From assembly GCF_024385575.1 (NCBI RefSeq), contig NZ_JANFMV010000001.1, positions 1,021,681 to 1,085,680 of the forward strand: 64,000 nucleotides of DNA, written 5' to 3'. The position numbers and the translations under genes are program-made. Below the pieces are notes generated by a model. The model was not told where the DNA came from. It was given only the letters and a program-made list of their open reading frames with translations, and ran no database searches. This DNA is from Rhizobium sp. NRK18. GTDB lineage: Bacteria > Pseudomonadota > Alphaproteobacteria > Rhizobiales > Rhizobiaceae. Shown in pieces: positions 9,528 to 19,534 of the stretch (the first letter of the stretch is position 1; each line of letters opens with the position of its first letter).

Positions 9528-9849
9528 TCATGGTTTGACGAGGTCCCGCTCGGCGGTAGAGAGCGTTTAAATTCGGCGTATCAAATGCCAGCCTATTCCG
9601 CGGCAAGCTCTCGTCTGGCTCGCGGCATCGGATCTCGCCGCGCTTGATCGCGGCGAAAACCTCACGTTAGGGAGCGCGCGAACCTGAAAACGCGGATCAT
9701 AACCGCAAGCAGGGCAGTCTCTTCGTGAAATTGAGTTACGCCCTTCGATGACATCTCTTCGCCAGAGTTGATAGTGGCTTATCCTTGCCTGCCTTGGTCC
9801 CGATCTGGGTTCGTCAGACAACCATCCATTCGTGCTCTAGTCCGATCCG
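9528..9849. other. Intergenic region between Sel1-repeat gene and kdpE
   Basis: A 322-base gap between convergent genes. It contains a perfect 7-bp inverted repeat CGCCGCG/CGCGGCG at 9636-9655 with a 6-base loop, but no T-run on either strand, so it is not a clear terminator. An 84-codon open frame on the minus strand (9567-9821) has no family character. Confidence 0.5.
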
Positions 9850-10551
9850 TCACGAGCCGCCTTGATCGCTTTCCGCAAAACGGTAACCCACGCCCGGTTC
9901 GGTCCGGATGATCCACGGTTCTCCCGGATTGCGTTCGATTTTCTGGCGGAGTTGACCAATGAAGACGCGGAGGTACTGGAGGTCTTCTTCATGCGCTGGC
10001 CCCCAGACGGAGGTCAGCAGCGTCCGGTGGGTGACGACCCGGCCGGCATGCCTGGCCAGAAGAACGAGAAGATCGTATTCCTTGGGCGTGAGCCTGATTG
10101 CCATGCCGTCACGCATAACGACGCGCCGCAATGTGTCGATCTCCAGACCGTCAATCTCGATATGCGTGGCAGTCGTGCTTGTGCGGCTCTTGTGCCGAAG
10201 TGCTGTGCGGATGCGCGCCGCCAGTTCGCCGATACCGAATGGCTTTTCGACATAGTCATCGGCGCCCAGATCGAGGGCAGCGATCTTCTCGCTTTCGCGT
10301 TCACGGGCGGACAGGATGATGATCGGGATGTCCGACCATCCGCGCAACTGGGCGACAACATCCTTGCCGTCCATGTCGGGAAGCCCGAGATCGAGGATAA
10401 TGACATCCGGGGCAGCGGTTGCCGCTGCCTTCAATGCCTCCGCGCCCGTGCTTGCCTGGAGCACGTCGTAGCCGGCGGCATTGAGAGCGGGCCTGAGGAA
10501 GCGCTGGATCTGCGGTTCATCGTCGACGACAAGGATGCGATCGAGGGTCAT
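9850..10551 (-). CDS. kdpE: Response regulator KdpE
   Basis: A 233-residue OmpR-type response regulator. The receiver domain shows DDEPQIQRFL at the N-terminus, the phospho-acceptor aspartate in DVIILDLGLPDMDG (about residue 53), and the conserved KPFG lysine. The C-terminal winged helix includes LTPKEYDLLVLLARHAGRVVTH. In bacteria with kdpFABC it activates the operon under potassium limitation or osmotic stress after phosphorylation by KdpD. It overlaps kdpD by 4 bases (ATGA) and ends the operon. I see no clear terminator downstream. Confidence 0.95.
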   Translation of the reverse strand: MTLDRILVVDDEPQIQRFLRPALNAAGYDVLQASTGAEALKAAATAAPDVIILDLGLPDMDGKDVVAQLRGWSDIPIIILSARERESEKIAALDLGADDYVEKPFGIGELAARIRTALRHKSRTSTTATHIEIDGLEIDTLRRVVMRDGMAIRLTPKEYDLLVLLARHAGRVVTHRTLLTSVWGPAHEEDLQYLRVFIGQLRQKIERNPGEPWIIRTEPGVGYRFAESDQGGS

Positions 10552-13238
10552 GGCGTCGTCCCGTCGCCGGAGGCGGTCTTCAGCGGGAACCTCATGACTA
10601 TGCGTGTACCTTTCTTCTTAAGTGCCGGACTTTCGGCCCTGATCGTCCCACCCATCGCCTCGACAAAGCCGCGCGCAATGGACAGGCCCAGTCCGGTCCC
10701 AGGTGCGCGACCATCGGCCTTGCCGCGACGATAGAACTTTTCGAAAACGCGTTCGAGGTCTTCCGGGGGAATTCCCTTTCCAAGATCCGTGACGGAAATC
10801 AGGACTGCATCGCCATCGCGGCGGGCGTAAACGTTGATCGGTTCGCTGCCGCCATATTTGACGGCATTGTCCAGGAGATTGAACAGGATTTGGCCCATGA
10901 GCACGCTGTCGCCCTCGATCAGCGGCAGATCGGTGGCGATGCCCGTCTCTATGACCCGTCCCGGGAAATATCGCCTGATGCGCTCGACCGCCGAGCGGAC
11001 GACATCCGCGACGTCGATCCAGTCGCGTGCAGTTCTTAGGCCGCCCGCCTCGATGCGGCTCATGTCCAGGAGGTTGGCGACGAAACGCGATAGCCGGTCG
11101 CTTTCCTGCTCGATCGATTGCAGGAGATCATCGCGGCTCGCCGGCGGCATCCTTTCTCCGAACTCCCTCAGGCTGCTCACTGCCCCCGTTATCGTCGCCA
11201 GCGGCGTCTTCAGATCGTGCGAGATCGACGACAGGAGAGCATCCCTGTAGCGCTCCCCCTCCAGCCGCGCAGCCTGTTCCAGGCTCTCCCTCGACAGACG
11301 TGCCCTATCGATCGCAATCGCGGTCTGATCGATGATCGCCATCAGATTGCGTTCCTCGGAAGAGGTCATCGGCTCGCCGGCAAGCTCGATGCCGCAGACA
11401 CCGACAGAGCCGTGGGGGCTCATCAGCGGCCTGAACTGAAACTGGCTGTTGGGAAGTGTGCCCGTACCGCTTCCGGCCGGCTCCTGTTTTTCCTGTGCCC
11501 ATCGCGCCGCGGTCATGTCGGTGACGTTCGCCTCGGTATCGGGCGGCCAGGCCGCCATGATCTGCAGGTCTCCTTCCTTGGGCAGAAAAACGATGACATT
11601 GCGCCGCAAGGTGGCCTGCAATTGCGTGACGGCGGCCCAGAGGACCTCGTCGTCCTTGGCGGTGCCGGAGAGTTTGCGTGAAAAATCATAGAGCGCCTGC
11701 GTTGCCGCGGCTCTGCTGCGCGCAGCTTTCGCCTGGTCTCGGATGCGCGCCGCCAGGCTGCCACCCAGCAGGGCAACCCCGAGATAAGCAAAGAGAGCGA
11801 ATACTTCCGAAGGTTCCGCGACGGTGAAGGTGTAGCGCGGCTCGATGAAGAAGAAGTTGTAGGCCAGCGTCGATAGTGCCGAGGCAAACAGTGCGGCACC
11901 CAATCCGGCATAGGCTGCGGCACCAAGGACGGCCATCAGGAACACGATCGACAGGTTGGGCAGATGAACGATCGTGTCCAGGGCCGAGCCGATGATCGTG
12001 GCCGCGCCGACTGCCAGCGTGCCGAGAAGGAGCGTGCGCTTTATCTCCGACCAGCCAGGCATCAAGGTGCTGACCCTTGCCATCGCCGGCTCGCCTTCTC
12101 CGGTGATGACATGAAGGGCAGGACCGTTCGCCCGCTCGCCAAGGGCAGCCTGAAGCGACTGTCCGCGCCATGGGCGCCAGGGCATCTTGCGCGTCGCTCC
12201 TATGACGATCTGCGTGGCGTGTTGGCGCGCTGCAAAGCTCAGTATCTCTTCAACAAAGTCGTTGCCACTGAGCCTCTGCACTTCGGCCCCCAGCTGCTCG
12301 GCGAGTTTCAGTGTCTGATCGACCCGCCTTAGCGCCTCCGGGCTTTCTCGGTCCATATCCGGCCGCTCGACATGAACGGCGACCCATGACGCATTCAACC
12401 CTGACGCCAATCGTCCTGCGGCACGCACAGCGGTTTCCGACAGGGTGTCCGCCCCGACGCACACGACAAGTCGTTCACCGCTGGCCCAGGGACCGTAAAT
12501 CGCATTCTGCTTCAGATAATCGACAACCTGATCGTCGACACGATCGGCAGTGCGACGCAATGCCAGTTCACGCAGCGCCGTAAGGTTGCCGATCCTGAAG
12601 AAGCGGTCGACGGCACGGGTCGCACTTTCAGGCAGGTACACCTTGCCTTGCTTCAAGCGCTCGACGAGCTCGGAGGGCGAAAGATCGACAAGCAATACCT
12701 CGTCCGCGTTGGCAAGCACCTTATCCGGTACGCGTTCCCGGATGGTAACGCCGGTAATCTGTGTCACGAGATCGGAGAGGCTTTCCAGATGCTGGATGTT
12801 CATCGCCGTCCATACGTCTATTCCCTCACTCAGCAGCTCCTCGATGTCCTGGTAGCGCTTGGGATGCCGGCTGCCCTCCGGATTGCTGTGGGCGAGTTCG
12901 TCAACGATGACGACACCCGGCCTGCGCTTCAGCGTGCCGTCAAGGTCGAACTCATGCAGAAGGCGTTCCCGGTACTCGACGGCGACCCTTGGCAACAACT
13001 TGAGCCCGTCGAGAAGTGCCGCCGTCTCGTCACGGCCATGGGTCTCGACCAAACCGACGACGATGTCGGCACCGGCATCCCGCAGCCGCCTTGCCTTCTG
13101 AAGCATGGCGTAGGTCTTCCCGACACCGGGCGCCGCGCCCACGAAAATCGTCAGCTTGCCCCGGCGTTGCTTCTCCGCAAGGGCAAGCAGGGCGTCCGGA
13201 TCGGGGCGCCGGTTCGGATCTAGGTCGGGTATTCCCAT
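10548..13238 (-). CDS. kdpD: Sensor histidine kinase KdpD
   Basis: An 896-residue sensor kinase of the usual KdpD architecture. It begins with the cytoplasmic KdpD domain (Walker A GAAPGVGKT near residue 36 and Walker B VVIVDELAH), then a USP-like domain, four membrane helices around residues 400-500, a GAF-like linker, and the kinase core with the phosphorylated histidine in SSISHDLKTPLATI (about residue 674) and the ATPase GTGLGLSIARG motif. It senses low potassium or turgor and controls KdpE. It starts 8 bases after the kdpC stop, so the regulators are co-transcribed with the pump. Confidence 0.96.
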   Translation of the reverse strand: MGIPDLDPNRRPDPDALLALAEKQRRGKLTIFVGAAPGVGKTYAMLQKARRLRDAGADIVVGLVETHGRDETAALLDGLKLLPRVAVEYRERLLHEFDLDGTLKRRPGVVIVDELAHSNPEGSRHPKRYQDIEELLSEGIDVWTAMNIQHLESLSDLVTQITGVTIRERVPDKVLANADEVLLVDLSPSELVERLKQGKVYLPESATRAVDRFFRIGNLTALRELALRRTADRVDDQVVDYLKQNAIYGPWASGERLVVCVGADTLSETAVRAAGRLASGLNASWVAVHVERPDMDRESPEALRRVDQTLKLAEQLGAEVQRLSGNDFVEEILSFAARQHATQIVIGATRKMPWRPWRGQSLQAALGERANGPALHVITGEGEPAMARVSTLMPGWSEIKRTLLLGTLAVGAATIIGSALDTIVHLPNLSIVFLMAVLGAAAYAGLGAALFASALSTLAYNFFFIEPRYTFTVAEPSEVFALFAYLGVALLGGSLAARIRDQAKAARSRAAATQALYDFSRKLSGTAKDDEVLWAAVTQLQATLRRNVIVFLPKEGDLQIMAAWPPDTEANVTDMTAARWAQEKQEPAGSGTGTLPNSQFQFRPLMSPHGSVGVCGIELAGEPMTSSEERNLMAIIDQTAIAIDRARLSRESLEQAARLEGERYRDALLSSISHDLKTPLATITGAVSSLREFGERMPPASRDDLLQSIEQESDRLSRFVANLLDMSRIEAGGLRTARDWIDVADVVRSAVERIRRYFPGRVIETGIATDLPLIEGDSVLMGQILFNLLDNAVKYGGSEPINVYARRDGDAVLISVTDLGKGIPPEDLERVFEKFYRRGKADGRAPGTGLGLSIARGFVEAMGGTIRAESPALKKKGTRIVMRFPLKTASGDGTTP

Positions 13239-13246
13239 GCCGTCCT

Positions 13247-13816
13247 TCAGGTCTTCAATGCATCAAGTGCAAGATTGAGTTCTAGCACATTCACGCGTGG
13301 CTCACCGATGAATCCGAGCCATCTCCCGCTGGTATGAGTTTCGACGAGGCGATCGAGATCGGCCTGTTCAATCCCTCTCGTCTTTGCCACGCGGGAGACC
13401 TGCGCACGGGCGAAATCCGGCGAAATGTCAGGGTCCAAGCCTGAGCCGGATGCCATGACGGCATCTGCGGGCAGGGGTGCCCTCATCCCGGTGCCTGAAA
13501 GCCGCGTGATGTCGGCTGTCACTCGCGATCGGAGACTGGCCGATGTGGGACCGTAGTTTGAGCCGCCGGACGCATCTGCGTTGTAGGGAACGGATGCTGT
13601 AGCCGATGGCCGCGGCCAGAAATAGCCGTCAGAATTGAAGCTCTGACCGATCAAGCGGGAGCCGATGACATGACCATCCCTCAAGATCAGGCTGCCGTTG
13701 GCCTTTGCCGGCGCGATCGCCTGCGCGACGCCGGTGATCGCCAGGGGATAGGCAATGCCGGTCAACGCAGTCATCAGGACAACAATCGAAAATGCGGGGC
13801 GAAGATGCTTGAGCAT
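13247..13816 (-). CDS. kdpC: Potassium-transporting ATPase subunit C
   Basis: A 189-residue KdpC subunit with one N-terminal membrane helix (AFSIVVLMTALTGIAYPLAI) followed by a periplasmic domain with family motifs GSRLIGQSF, YFWPRPSA, SGGSNYGPTS and GSGLDPDISP. The ATG at 13816 gives the standard length; the frame stays open upstream inside kdpB but encodes nothing recognisable there. KdpC stabilises the KdpFABC complex and its ATP use. It lies 5 bases after the kdpB stop. Confidence 0.96.
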   Translation of the reverse strand: MLKHLRPAFSIVVLMTALTGIAYPLAITGVAQAIAPAKANGSLILRDGHVIGSRLIGQSFNSDGYFWPRPSATASVPYNADASGGSNYGPTSASLRSRVTADITRLSGTGMRAPLPADAVMASGSGLDPDISPDFARAQVSRVAKTRGIEQADLDRLVETHTSGRWLGFIGEPRVNVLELNLALDALKT

Positions 13817-13821
13817 GGGAC

Positions 13822-15867
13822 CTACACCAGGTTCAGGAAGACAATGGCGAAATCGATGATCTTGATGCCCGCAAAGGGCAAGACGAGCCCGCCAAGGCCG
13901 TACAGGAGGAGATTGCGGCGCAGGAGCACATCGGCTCCCGCTGGCCGATAAGAGATCCCTTTCAGCGCCAGCGGAATGAGCGCGATGATGATCAGCGCGT
14001 TGAAAATGACCGCTGAGAGGATCGCCGATTTCGGCGAGCCGAGCGCCATGATGTTGAGCAGGCCCAGCTGCGGATAGGTGACGACGAACAGCGCCGGAAT
14101 GATGGCGAAATATTTGGCCACGTCGTTGGCGATGGAGAAGGTCGTCAGGGCCCCCCTCGTCATCAGGAGCTGTTTTCCGATCTCGACAATCTCGATGAGC
14201 TTTGTCGGGCTCGAATCGAGATCGACCATGTTGGCGGCCTCGCGGGCAGCCTGGGTTCCCGTCTGCATGGCAACACCGACATCGGCTTGGGCAAGAGCCG
14301 GCGCGTCGTTGGTGCCGTCGCCGCACATGGCGACCAGCCTGCCTTCCGCCTGCTGGGTGCGGATATAGGCGAGCTTGTCCTCCGGTTTGGCCTCGGCGAG
14401 GAAATCGTCGACCCCGGCCTCCGAAGCGATGGCGGCGGCGGTAACCGGGTTGTCGCCGGTGACCATAACCGTGCGGATGCCCATGGCGCGCAGTTCCGCA
14501 AAGCGTTCCTTGATGCCCGGCTTCACAACGTCTTTGAGGTGGATGACGCCAAGCAGCCTGTCTCCATCGGCGACGGCCAGCGGCGTGCCGCCGGTGCGGG
14601 CAACCTTCTCGACGGCCTGCCTGAAGGCCAAGGGGCCGCCGCTTTCGACTACGCCGGCGAAACGCAAGATGGAATCGACTGCACCCTTGCGCAGACGGCG
14701 ATCGCCGATGTCGCATCCGGAAAGTCGTGTTTCAGCCGCGAAGGGAACAATCGCATCGGCGATCAGATCGGGCGTGGCAATCCCGTACGTGCCGCTGGCA
14801 AGCGCGACGATGGAACGTCCCTCCGGCGTCTCGTCGGCAAGGCTTGCGAGAAGGGCGGCCTCGGCCAGTTCGTGTGGCTCGACGCCGGGTGCGGGCAGAA
14901 AGTCCGACGCCATGCGGTTGCCGTAGGTGATCGTCCCAGTCTTGTCGAGAAGCAGAGTGTCGACATCGCCTGCCGCCTCCACTGCGCGGCCTGAAGTGGC
15001 GATGACGTTGAAACGCACCAGCCGATCCATGCCGGCAATGCCGATCGCCGAAAGAAGCCCGCCGATGGTCGTCGGGATGAGCGTGACGAGCAGGGCCGCC
15101 AGAACGGTTACGGACACGACCGTTCCCGAGTAGCCGGCCAGCCCCCAGACGCATACGACGACGATCAGGAAGACCAAGGTCAGGCCGGAGAGCAGAATGG
15201 AGAGCGCAATCTCATTGGGCGTCTTCTGGCGTTCGGCCCCCTCGATCAGTGCAATCATGCGATCAACGAAACTCGACCCCGGTTGAACGGTGATCTTGAC
15301 CTTGATCCAGTCTGAAAGGACCTGCGTTCTGCCCGTCACCGCGGAGCGGTCGCCGCCGGATTCGCGGATCACGGGGGCGGATTCGCCCGTGATCGCACTT
15401 TCGTTGACGGAAGCAATTCCCTCGATCACCTCGCCGTCGCCGGGGATCAGCTCCCCCGCTTTCACAAGGACGAGGTCGCCGAGCCTAAGCTTCTCGGCTG
15501 CAATGGACTCCGTGGTCCCGTCGGCCTTCAGACGGTGAGCGACGAGTTCTGACTTTGCCTGCCGCAGGCTTTCTGCCTGGGCGCGGCCGCGTCCTTCCGC
15601 AACCGCTTCGGCAAAGGTTGCGAAAAGCACGGTGAACCAGAGCCAGGCGGCTATCTGCCCGGAGAAGATTGCCTCGGCGGCATGGGAGATCAGGTCGTTG
15701 ATGAAGATGAAGCTCACGAAGCCGGCGACGACTTCCGTGACGAAGATGACCGGGTTGCGGACGAGACGTCGCGGGTCGAGCTTCCTCACGGCATCTCTTG
15801 CCGCCGGCGCGAGGATCGCCGGGTCGAAGAGACTGGGAGCATGGGGCTGGTGCGATAGGGTGGACAT
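13822..15867 (-). CDS. kdpB: Potassium-transporting P-type ATPase subunit B
   Basis: A 681-residue P-type ATPase. It shows the phosphorylation motif [11 protein letters not shown] with the aspartate near residue 308, the actuator-domain TGES motif ([11 protein letters not shown]), the hinge [16 protein letters not shown], and the KdpB-specific membrane helices. It hydrolyses ATP to drive potassium uptake through KdpA. The ATG at 15867 gives the normal KdpB N-terminus; an in-frame extension reaching 16287 lies within kdpA and is not family-like. It sits between kdpA and kdpC with short gaps. Confidence 0.97.
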   Translation of the reverse strand: MSTLSHQPHAPSLFDPAILAPAARDAVRKLDPRRLVRNPVIFVTEVVAGFVSFIFINDLISHAAEAIFSGQIAAWLWFTVLFATFAEAVAEGRGRAQAESLRQAKSELVAHRLKADGTTESIAAEKLRLGDLVLVKAGELIPGDGEVIEGIASVNESAITGESAPVIRESGGDRSAVTGRTQVLSDWIKVKITVQPGSSFVDRMIALIEGAERQKTPNEIALSILLSGLTLVFLIVVVCVWGLAGYSGTVVSVTVLAALLVTLIPTTIGGLLSAIGIAGMDRLVRFNVIATSGRAVEAAGDVDTLLLDKTGTITYGNRMASDFLPAPGVEPHELAEAALLASLADETPEGRSIVALASGTYGIATPDLIADAIVPFAAETRLSGCDIGDRRLRKGAVDSILRFAGVVESGGPLAFRQAVEKVARTGGTPLAVADGDRLLGVIHLKDVVKPGIKERFAELRAMGIRTVMVTGDNPVTAAAIASEAGVDDFLAEAKPEDKLAYIRTQQAEGRLVAMCGDGTNDAPALAQADVGVAMQTGTQAAREAANMVDLDSSPTKLIEIVEIGKQLLMTRGALTTFSIANDVAKYFAIIPALFVVTYPQLGLLNIMALGSPKSAILSAVIFNALIIIALIPLALKGISYRPAGADVLLRRNLLLYGLGGLVLPFAGIKIIDFAIVFLNLV

Positions 15868-15877
15868 GTGAGTGACC

Positions 15878-17587
15878 TTAGAAGGTTTGTCCGGCAAGCA
15901 TCGCGAAATGCTCGACGACAGGTCCGAGCGCGAGGGCAGGGAAGAACTGCAGGCCGCCGAGGATAAGGATGATGCCAATGAGAAGGCCCGCGAACAGGGG
16001 CGTGTCGGTCGGGAATGTGCCCTTGGAGGCCGGAATCTTCTGTTTGGCGGCGATTGAACCCGCCATGGCCATAACCGGTACGATGTAGCCGAAACGGCCG
16101 AGCAGCATCGCGATGCCAAGCGTCGTGTTGTACCAGACGGTGTTGCCGTTGAGCCCGGCCATGGCCGAGCCGTTGTTGCCGGCCGCTGACGTATAGGCAT
16201 AGAGGATTTCTGAAAGTCCGTGCGGTCCGGCGGTGCCGATGGACGATACCGCGAAGGGCAGCATGGCAGCGACGGCGGAGAATCCAAGGATGACGAGAGG
16301 CAGGATGAGCACCGCGAGCATGGCGAATTTCATCTCGCGCCTTTCGATTTTCTTGCCGAGGAATTCCGGCGTGCGACCAACCATGAGGCCCGCGACGAAG
16401 ACCGAGAGAACCGCGAATACGATCAGGCCATACAGTCCGGAACCGACGCCGCCGGGCAGGATCTCGCCAAGCTGGATGAGAAACATCGGGACAAGACCGC
16501 CGAGCCCGGTGAACGAGCCGATCATGCCATTGACGCCGCCATTGGACTGCCCGGTCGTGACGGCGGCATAGAGCGCTGTCATGGCCTGGCCAAAGCGGAT
16601 CTCCTTACCTTCCATGTTCCCCTGCGCCGGATCGACGCCGAGCGCAGTCAGGATCGGGTTGCCGTTGGCCTCGGCCCAGTAGATGACCGCGATGCCCGCG
16701 CACAGAAGGATCGCGATGGAGGCGATGAGCACCCAACCCTGCCGGCGGTTTCCGGTCATTTGGCCGAACGCGTAGACGAGCGCCGAGGACAGGGACATCA
16801 TGGCGAAGATGTTCAGGTAATTGGAAAGCGCATTAGGATTTTCGAACGGGTGCGCGGCATTGGCATTGAAAAAGCCGCCGCCATTCGTTCCGAGCTGCTT
16901 GATCGCCTCCTGGCTGGCGACAGGCCCCAGCGCGATCACCTGCTTTGCGCCCTCAAGCGTTGTGGCGGTTGCCGTTCCGGCAAGCGTTTGCGGCAGGCCC
17001 AGGAGTACGAACGCGATCGCGATGACAATTGCAATCGGCAGAAGCACGTAAAGGGTCGCCCGTGTGAGATCGACCCAGAAATTGCCGATCGTCTGCGCCT
17101 GCGATCGGCTGAACGCCCGTGTCACGGCGATCGCGAGCGCGATGCCCGTCGCCGCCGACAGAAAGTTCTGTACCGCGAGGCCCGCCATCTGCGTCAGGTT
17201 GCTCATGGTCGCTTCGCCGGCATAGTTTTGCCAGTTTGTATTGGTCACGAAGCTGACGGCGGTATTGAAGGCAAGATCGCTCGGCACTCCGGCAAAGCCC
17301 TGCGGGTTGACCGGCAGATAGGCCTGAAGGCGCTGAAGCGCATAGAGGACGAGAAATCCCGCCAGTGAGAAAGCCAGCATGGCGAGCGTGTAGCCGAGCC
17401 ATCCATGCTCGCGCTCGGCCTTGATGCCGGAAAGCTTGTAAAACATGTTTTCGAGCGGCAGGAGCGCTGGCGAAAGCCAGGTCCGCCGTCCGTCAAACAC
17501 CGCGGCCATGTAGACACCAAGCGGCTTGATGGCAAGGAAAACAAGAAGCAGCCCGAAGCCGATTTGCAGCCATCCGATAAAGGTCAT
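15878..17587 (-). CDS. kdpA: Potassium-transporting ATPase subunit A
   Basis: A 569-residue channel-like subunit with about ten membrane segments and the repeated selectivity-filter-like loops of the KdpA/SKT superfamily (for example [35 protein letters not shown] and [13 protein letters not shown]). There are two possible ATG codons, 17593 and 17587. GGAGG occupies 17594-17598, directly abutting the first but 6 bases from the second, so the start at 17587 (MTFIGW) is favoured. It binds and translocates potassium across the inner membrane. Confidence 0.96.
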   Translation of the reverse strand: MTFIGWLQIGFGLLLVFLAIKPLGVYMAAVFDGRRTWLSPALLPLENMFYKLSGIKAEREHGWLGYTLAMLAFSLAGFLVLYALQRLQAYLPVNPQGFAGVPSDLAFNTAVSFVTNTNWQNYAGEATMSNLTQMAGLAVQNFLSAATGIALAIAVTRAFSRSQAQTIGNFWVDLTRATLYVLLPIAIVIAIAFVLLGLPQTLAGTATATTLEGAKQVIALGPVASQEAIKQLGTNGGGFFNANAAHPFENPNALSNYLNIFAMMSLSSALVYAFGQMTGNRRQGWVLIASIAILLCAGIAVIYWAEANGNPILTALGVDPAQGNMEGKEIRFGQAMTALYAAVTTGQSNGGVNGMIGSFTGLGGLVPMFLIQLGEILPGGVGSGLYGLIVFAVLSVFVAGLMVGRTPEFLGKKIERREMKFAMLAVLILPLVILGFSAVAAMLPFAVSSIGTAGPHGLSEILYAYTSAAGNNGSAMAGLNGNTVWYNTTLGIAMLLGRFGYIVPVMAMAGSIAAKQKIPASKGTFPTDTPLFAGLLIGIILILGGLQFFPALALGPVVEHFAMLAGQTF

Positions 17588-17600
17588 GATCATCCTCCGA

Positions 17601-17684
17601 TCAGAACTTTTCCGGCCGCAGCAGCGTGACGACCAGATAGATGAAAAGGGCAGCCGCTATCACGATGCCGAGAAGAGCTTCCAT
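17601..17684 (-). CDS. kdpF: Potassium-transporting ATPase subunit F
   Basis: A 27-codon gene just upstream of kdpA. It encodes one membrane helix ([19 protein letters not shown]) followed by the typical KdpF tail RPEKF; E. coli KdpF is 29 residues with a similar C-terminus. KdpF is a small stabilising subunit of the KdpFABC complex, probably interacting with KdpA and lipid. A GAGG lies 8 bases before the ATG. Too short for many gene finders. Confidence 0.88.
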   Translation of the reverse strand: MEALLGIVIAAALFIYLVVTLLRPEKF

Positions 17685-17694
17685 CGCGCCGGCC

Positions 17695-17778
17695 TCACAT
17701 GCGCTGAAGGGCGCGGGCATAAACCGCGAGCGCCACAAACACGCCCGTACCGAGCGCAAGGAATATGATGTCAGACAT
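17695..17778 (-). CDS. Single-helix microprotein at the head of the kdp operon
   Basis: A 27-codon reading frame, 10 bases upstream of kdpF, with a strong Shine-Dalgarno sequence (AGGAGT, then 6 bases, then ATG at 17778). The product starts MSDIIFLALGTG, has one hydrophobic helix and ends in a basic tail YARALQRM. It is distinct from KdpF, which follows separately. I recall similar short proteins ahead of kdpF in other alphaproteobacteria, but that is memory and not tested here. The likely role is a second small subunit or modulator of the potassium pump. Confidence 0.7.
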   Translation of the reverse strand: MSDIIFLALGTGVFVALAVYARALQRM

Positions 17779-18474
17779 GGAACGACTCCTGTTGATGTCA
17801 GGAGCCAATCCTATCGACAGACCGGATCAGGTTTCGATTGGGAAGGTCGCGCAGCGGAATAAGGAAAAGATAAAGATGGGGCCTCGGCTTGCAAAGCGAT
17901 TGGCGCAGGTGCTGATCGTCCGAATTGGCCGCTCTGCGGACGCCGGCGAAGAGCAAGGCAATCGTCCAGTTCAAATTGACCCACTGCCGGACGACCCGTC
18001 TTTTTTACGGAACGGGCCAAATTTTCCAGCCTCGGTGTAATCAGTCCCCCGGCACTAGTTCCTGCAGCTGCTAAATCATTCGCCGCCTCTGTCTTTCGGG
18101 GCGGTTCTTGTCGTTTAAATCGCACGAAACGGAAGGATGTGGACTGCCGGGCATGAGGCACGCAGAATGTTCAAGCTCGTCCACGTCAGGCGGAACCGGC
18201 GCGGTTCGCGCATAGACTTGGACGCTCCGCCTTGTGAGGTTGATCGCCTGGAAGCACGGGCGGATTTTGCCTGGCCACTGCAAACGCCATCAACCTGCCG
18301 TGCAGGCATTTCCCGCCGACGTCGCACGGAGGCGCATCTATCGCGTGAGTTCGGAAGTTCCGCGCGCCTGCCTTAATTCTATTGATCGCCATGACGCGCG
18401 AAACATCACTTTTCCAGGAATAACTGCGGCCCACCCGATATTTCCGGCAAGGGCGGCATAGGGGGGCAATCTCC
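17779..18474. other. Intergenic region upstream of the kdp operon
   Basis: A 696-base gap that should contain the kdp promoter (minus strand). Around 17860-17880 the minus strand reads TTTATCTTTTCCTTATTCC, a T-rich patch of the kind bound by KdpE in enterobacteria, but I cannot assign a site. Open frames of 70-116 codons run through this area on both strands, without family character or ribosome binding sites. At 17968-17994 the minus strand carries a phrase (GGCAGTGGGTCAATTTGAAC) that faintly recalls IS21-type element ends; no transposase is present. Confidence 0.4.
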
Positions 18475-19101
18475 TTACGAGCGTCGAGCCTCCAAGAGCC
18501 GGTCATTTGCAGGGTTCTGGCCACAGAGCTTCGGCTGGTTTCTCCCTAAGCGCGCCTGTATCATGCGCCGCAGAGAACGGGGGGCAAGGCCCAGGCGCTT
18601 GGCGACCTCGTTCAGTACTGCCCCTTGATGCGTGACCTGATCGGCCGCCTCCCGTAGCTCGTCATCCGACAGGATAGGCTTGCGGCCGAGGTGCTGGCCT
18701 ACCCGGCGTGCGGCAGCCATGCCTGCGCGTGTGCGTTCGCTGATGAGGGACCGCTCGAATTCGGCGAGCGCTGCCATCATGTGGAAGACGAGACGGCCCC
18801 CGGGCGAACTGGTGTCGATGTTCTCTGACAGGGACTGAAAGTGCACCTTCCGTTTCCCGAGCTCATCTATCAGCTGAACAAGGCGGATCAGGGAACGGCC
18901 GAGACGATCGAGCTTCCAGACCACAAGCGTATCGTTTGTCTCAAGCTGATCGAGAGCCTGTTCCAGACCGGGACGCTCGAAGTTGCCTCCAGAGACTCCA
19001 TGATCCGAAAAAATGTTGTCACAACCATTCCTTTTAAGAGCCTCTATCTGGAGGTCGAGTCTCTGATCTTCCGTAGAAACGCGCGCATATCCTATTTTCA
19101 T
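18475..19101 (-). CDS. Serine recombinase (resolvase/invertase family), left flank of polysaccharide island
   Basis: A 208-residue site-specific recombinase. The N-terminal catalytic domain begins GYARVSTEDQ with the nucleophile Ser9, followed by DRLGRSL, the FHMMAALAEFERSLISERT helix, and the GRKP hinge. A C-terminal helix-turn-helix (VLNEVAKRLGLAPRSLRRMI) follows; the tail is about 20 residues longer than usual. All expected catalytic arginines appear present. It closely resembles the recombinase at 46660-47223, which faces the other way. No Tn3-type transposase is nearby, so it may be a stranded resolvase or an active island or inversion recombinase. Confidence 0.9.
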   Translation of the reverse strand: MKIGYARVSTEDQRLDLQIEALKRNGCDNIFSDHGVSGGNFERPGLEQALDQLETNDTLVVWKLDRLGRSLIRLVQLIDELGKRKVHFQSLSENIDTSSPGGRLVFHMMAALAEFERSLISERTRAGMAAARRVGQHLGRKPILSDDELREAADQVTHQGAVLNEVAKRLGLAPRSLRRMIQARLGRNQPKLCGQNPANDRLLEARRS

Positions 19102-19534
19102 TTTCTTGTTTCCGGCGTCTTTGACCTTCGCTGACCATCATTGAGCTGGTGCCGGAAGAACGAGGTCCTGATTGCATTTGCAGTCGACCAGCTACGTGTC
19201 ATGTTATTGACATTAAGGGGTCCCTTTTGTCTGAACTCGGCAATTCCCGAGATGGTTAAAAAAAAGTCAAATTTTACAGTGTATAGATTGCTGGCCGGAG
19301 CCTTCCGAGTCGTTGTACCGGAAGGGACCCCTTTATGCAGGGCGACGGCGACGACGGATTGGGGCGGAACAGCCGGAGCAGCAACGCTCTCCTACGCCTC
19401 GCGTTTTCTCATTCTGGTGAAATTGCTGCGCATTCTGCGCGCCACAGGGGGCTTGTAGACGGGGCCGCAGGTCCGGTCTTGCTGTCGAAAATGCTGGGCT
19501 GCGGCCTCACAAGCGCTGCGCGAGGGCTCAGCCA
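19102..19534. other. Regulatory region between recombinase and EAL gene
   Basis: A 433-base divergent gap. It holds a dyad TGTCA-N6-TGACA at 19197-19212, about 100 bases upstream of the recombinase start and so a possible res-type subsite. It also contains the 12-bp inverted repeats described separately, an A-run at 19257-19265 and a TATAGA at 19282-19287 that might serve as a -10 element for the polysaccharide operon. A roughly 67-105 codon open frame on the plus strand has no family character. Confidence 0.4.
19215..19333. repeat. 12-bp inverted repeats enclosing 95 bp
   Basis: AAGGGGTCCCTT at 19215-19226 and its exact reverse complement AAGGGACCCCTT at 19322-19333. The flanks differ (ATT versus TAT outward), so no clear target-site duplication is seen. 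The interior is AT-rich in part. It may be a miniature inverted-repeat element, a protein-binding pair, or a long-range hairpin in the leader of the polysaccharide operon. Confidence 0.55.

Noticed and set aside
9636..9655. Hairpin CGCCGCG/CGCGGCG as a terminator for kdpE or the Sel1-repeat gene
   Set aside because: No T-run follows on either strand; GC-rich palindromes of this size are expected by chance here.
13817..14716. In-frame extension of kdpC far into kdpB
   Set aside because: The extra residues are arginine-rich and unlike any protein; they are the out-of-frame shadow of kdpB. KdpC starts at 13816.
15868..16287. In-frame extension of kdpB upstream to 16287
   Set aside because: It lies inside kdpA in another frame and does not match KdpB, whose normal N-terminus starts at 15867.
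17968..17994. Possible IS21-type element remnant upstream of kdp
   Set aside because: Only a short phrase recalls such elements, there is no transposase and no second end, so it cannot be claimed.
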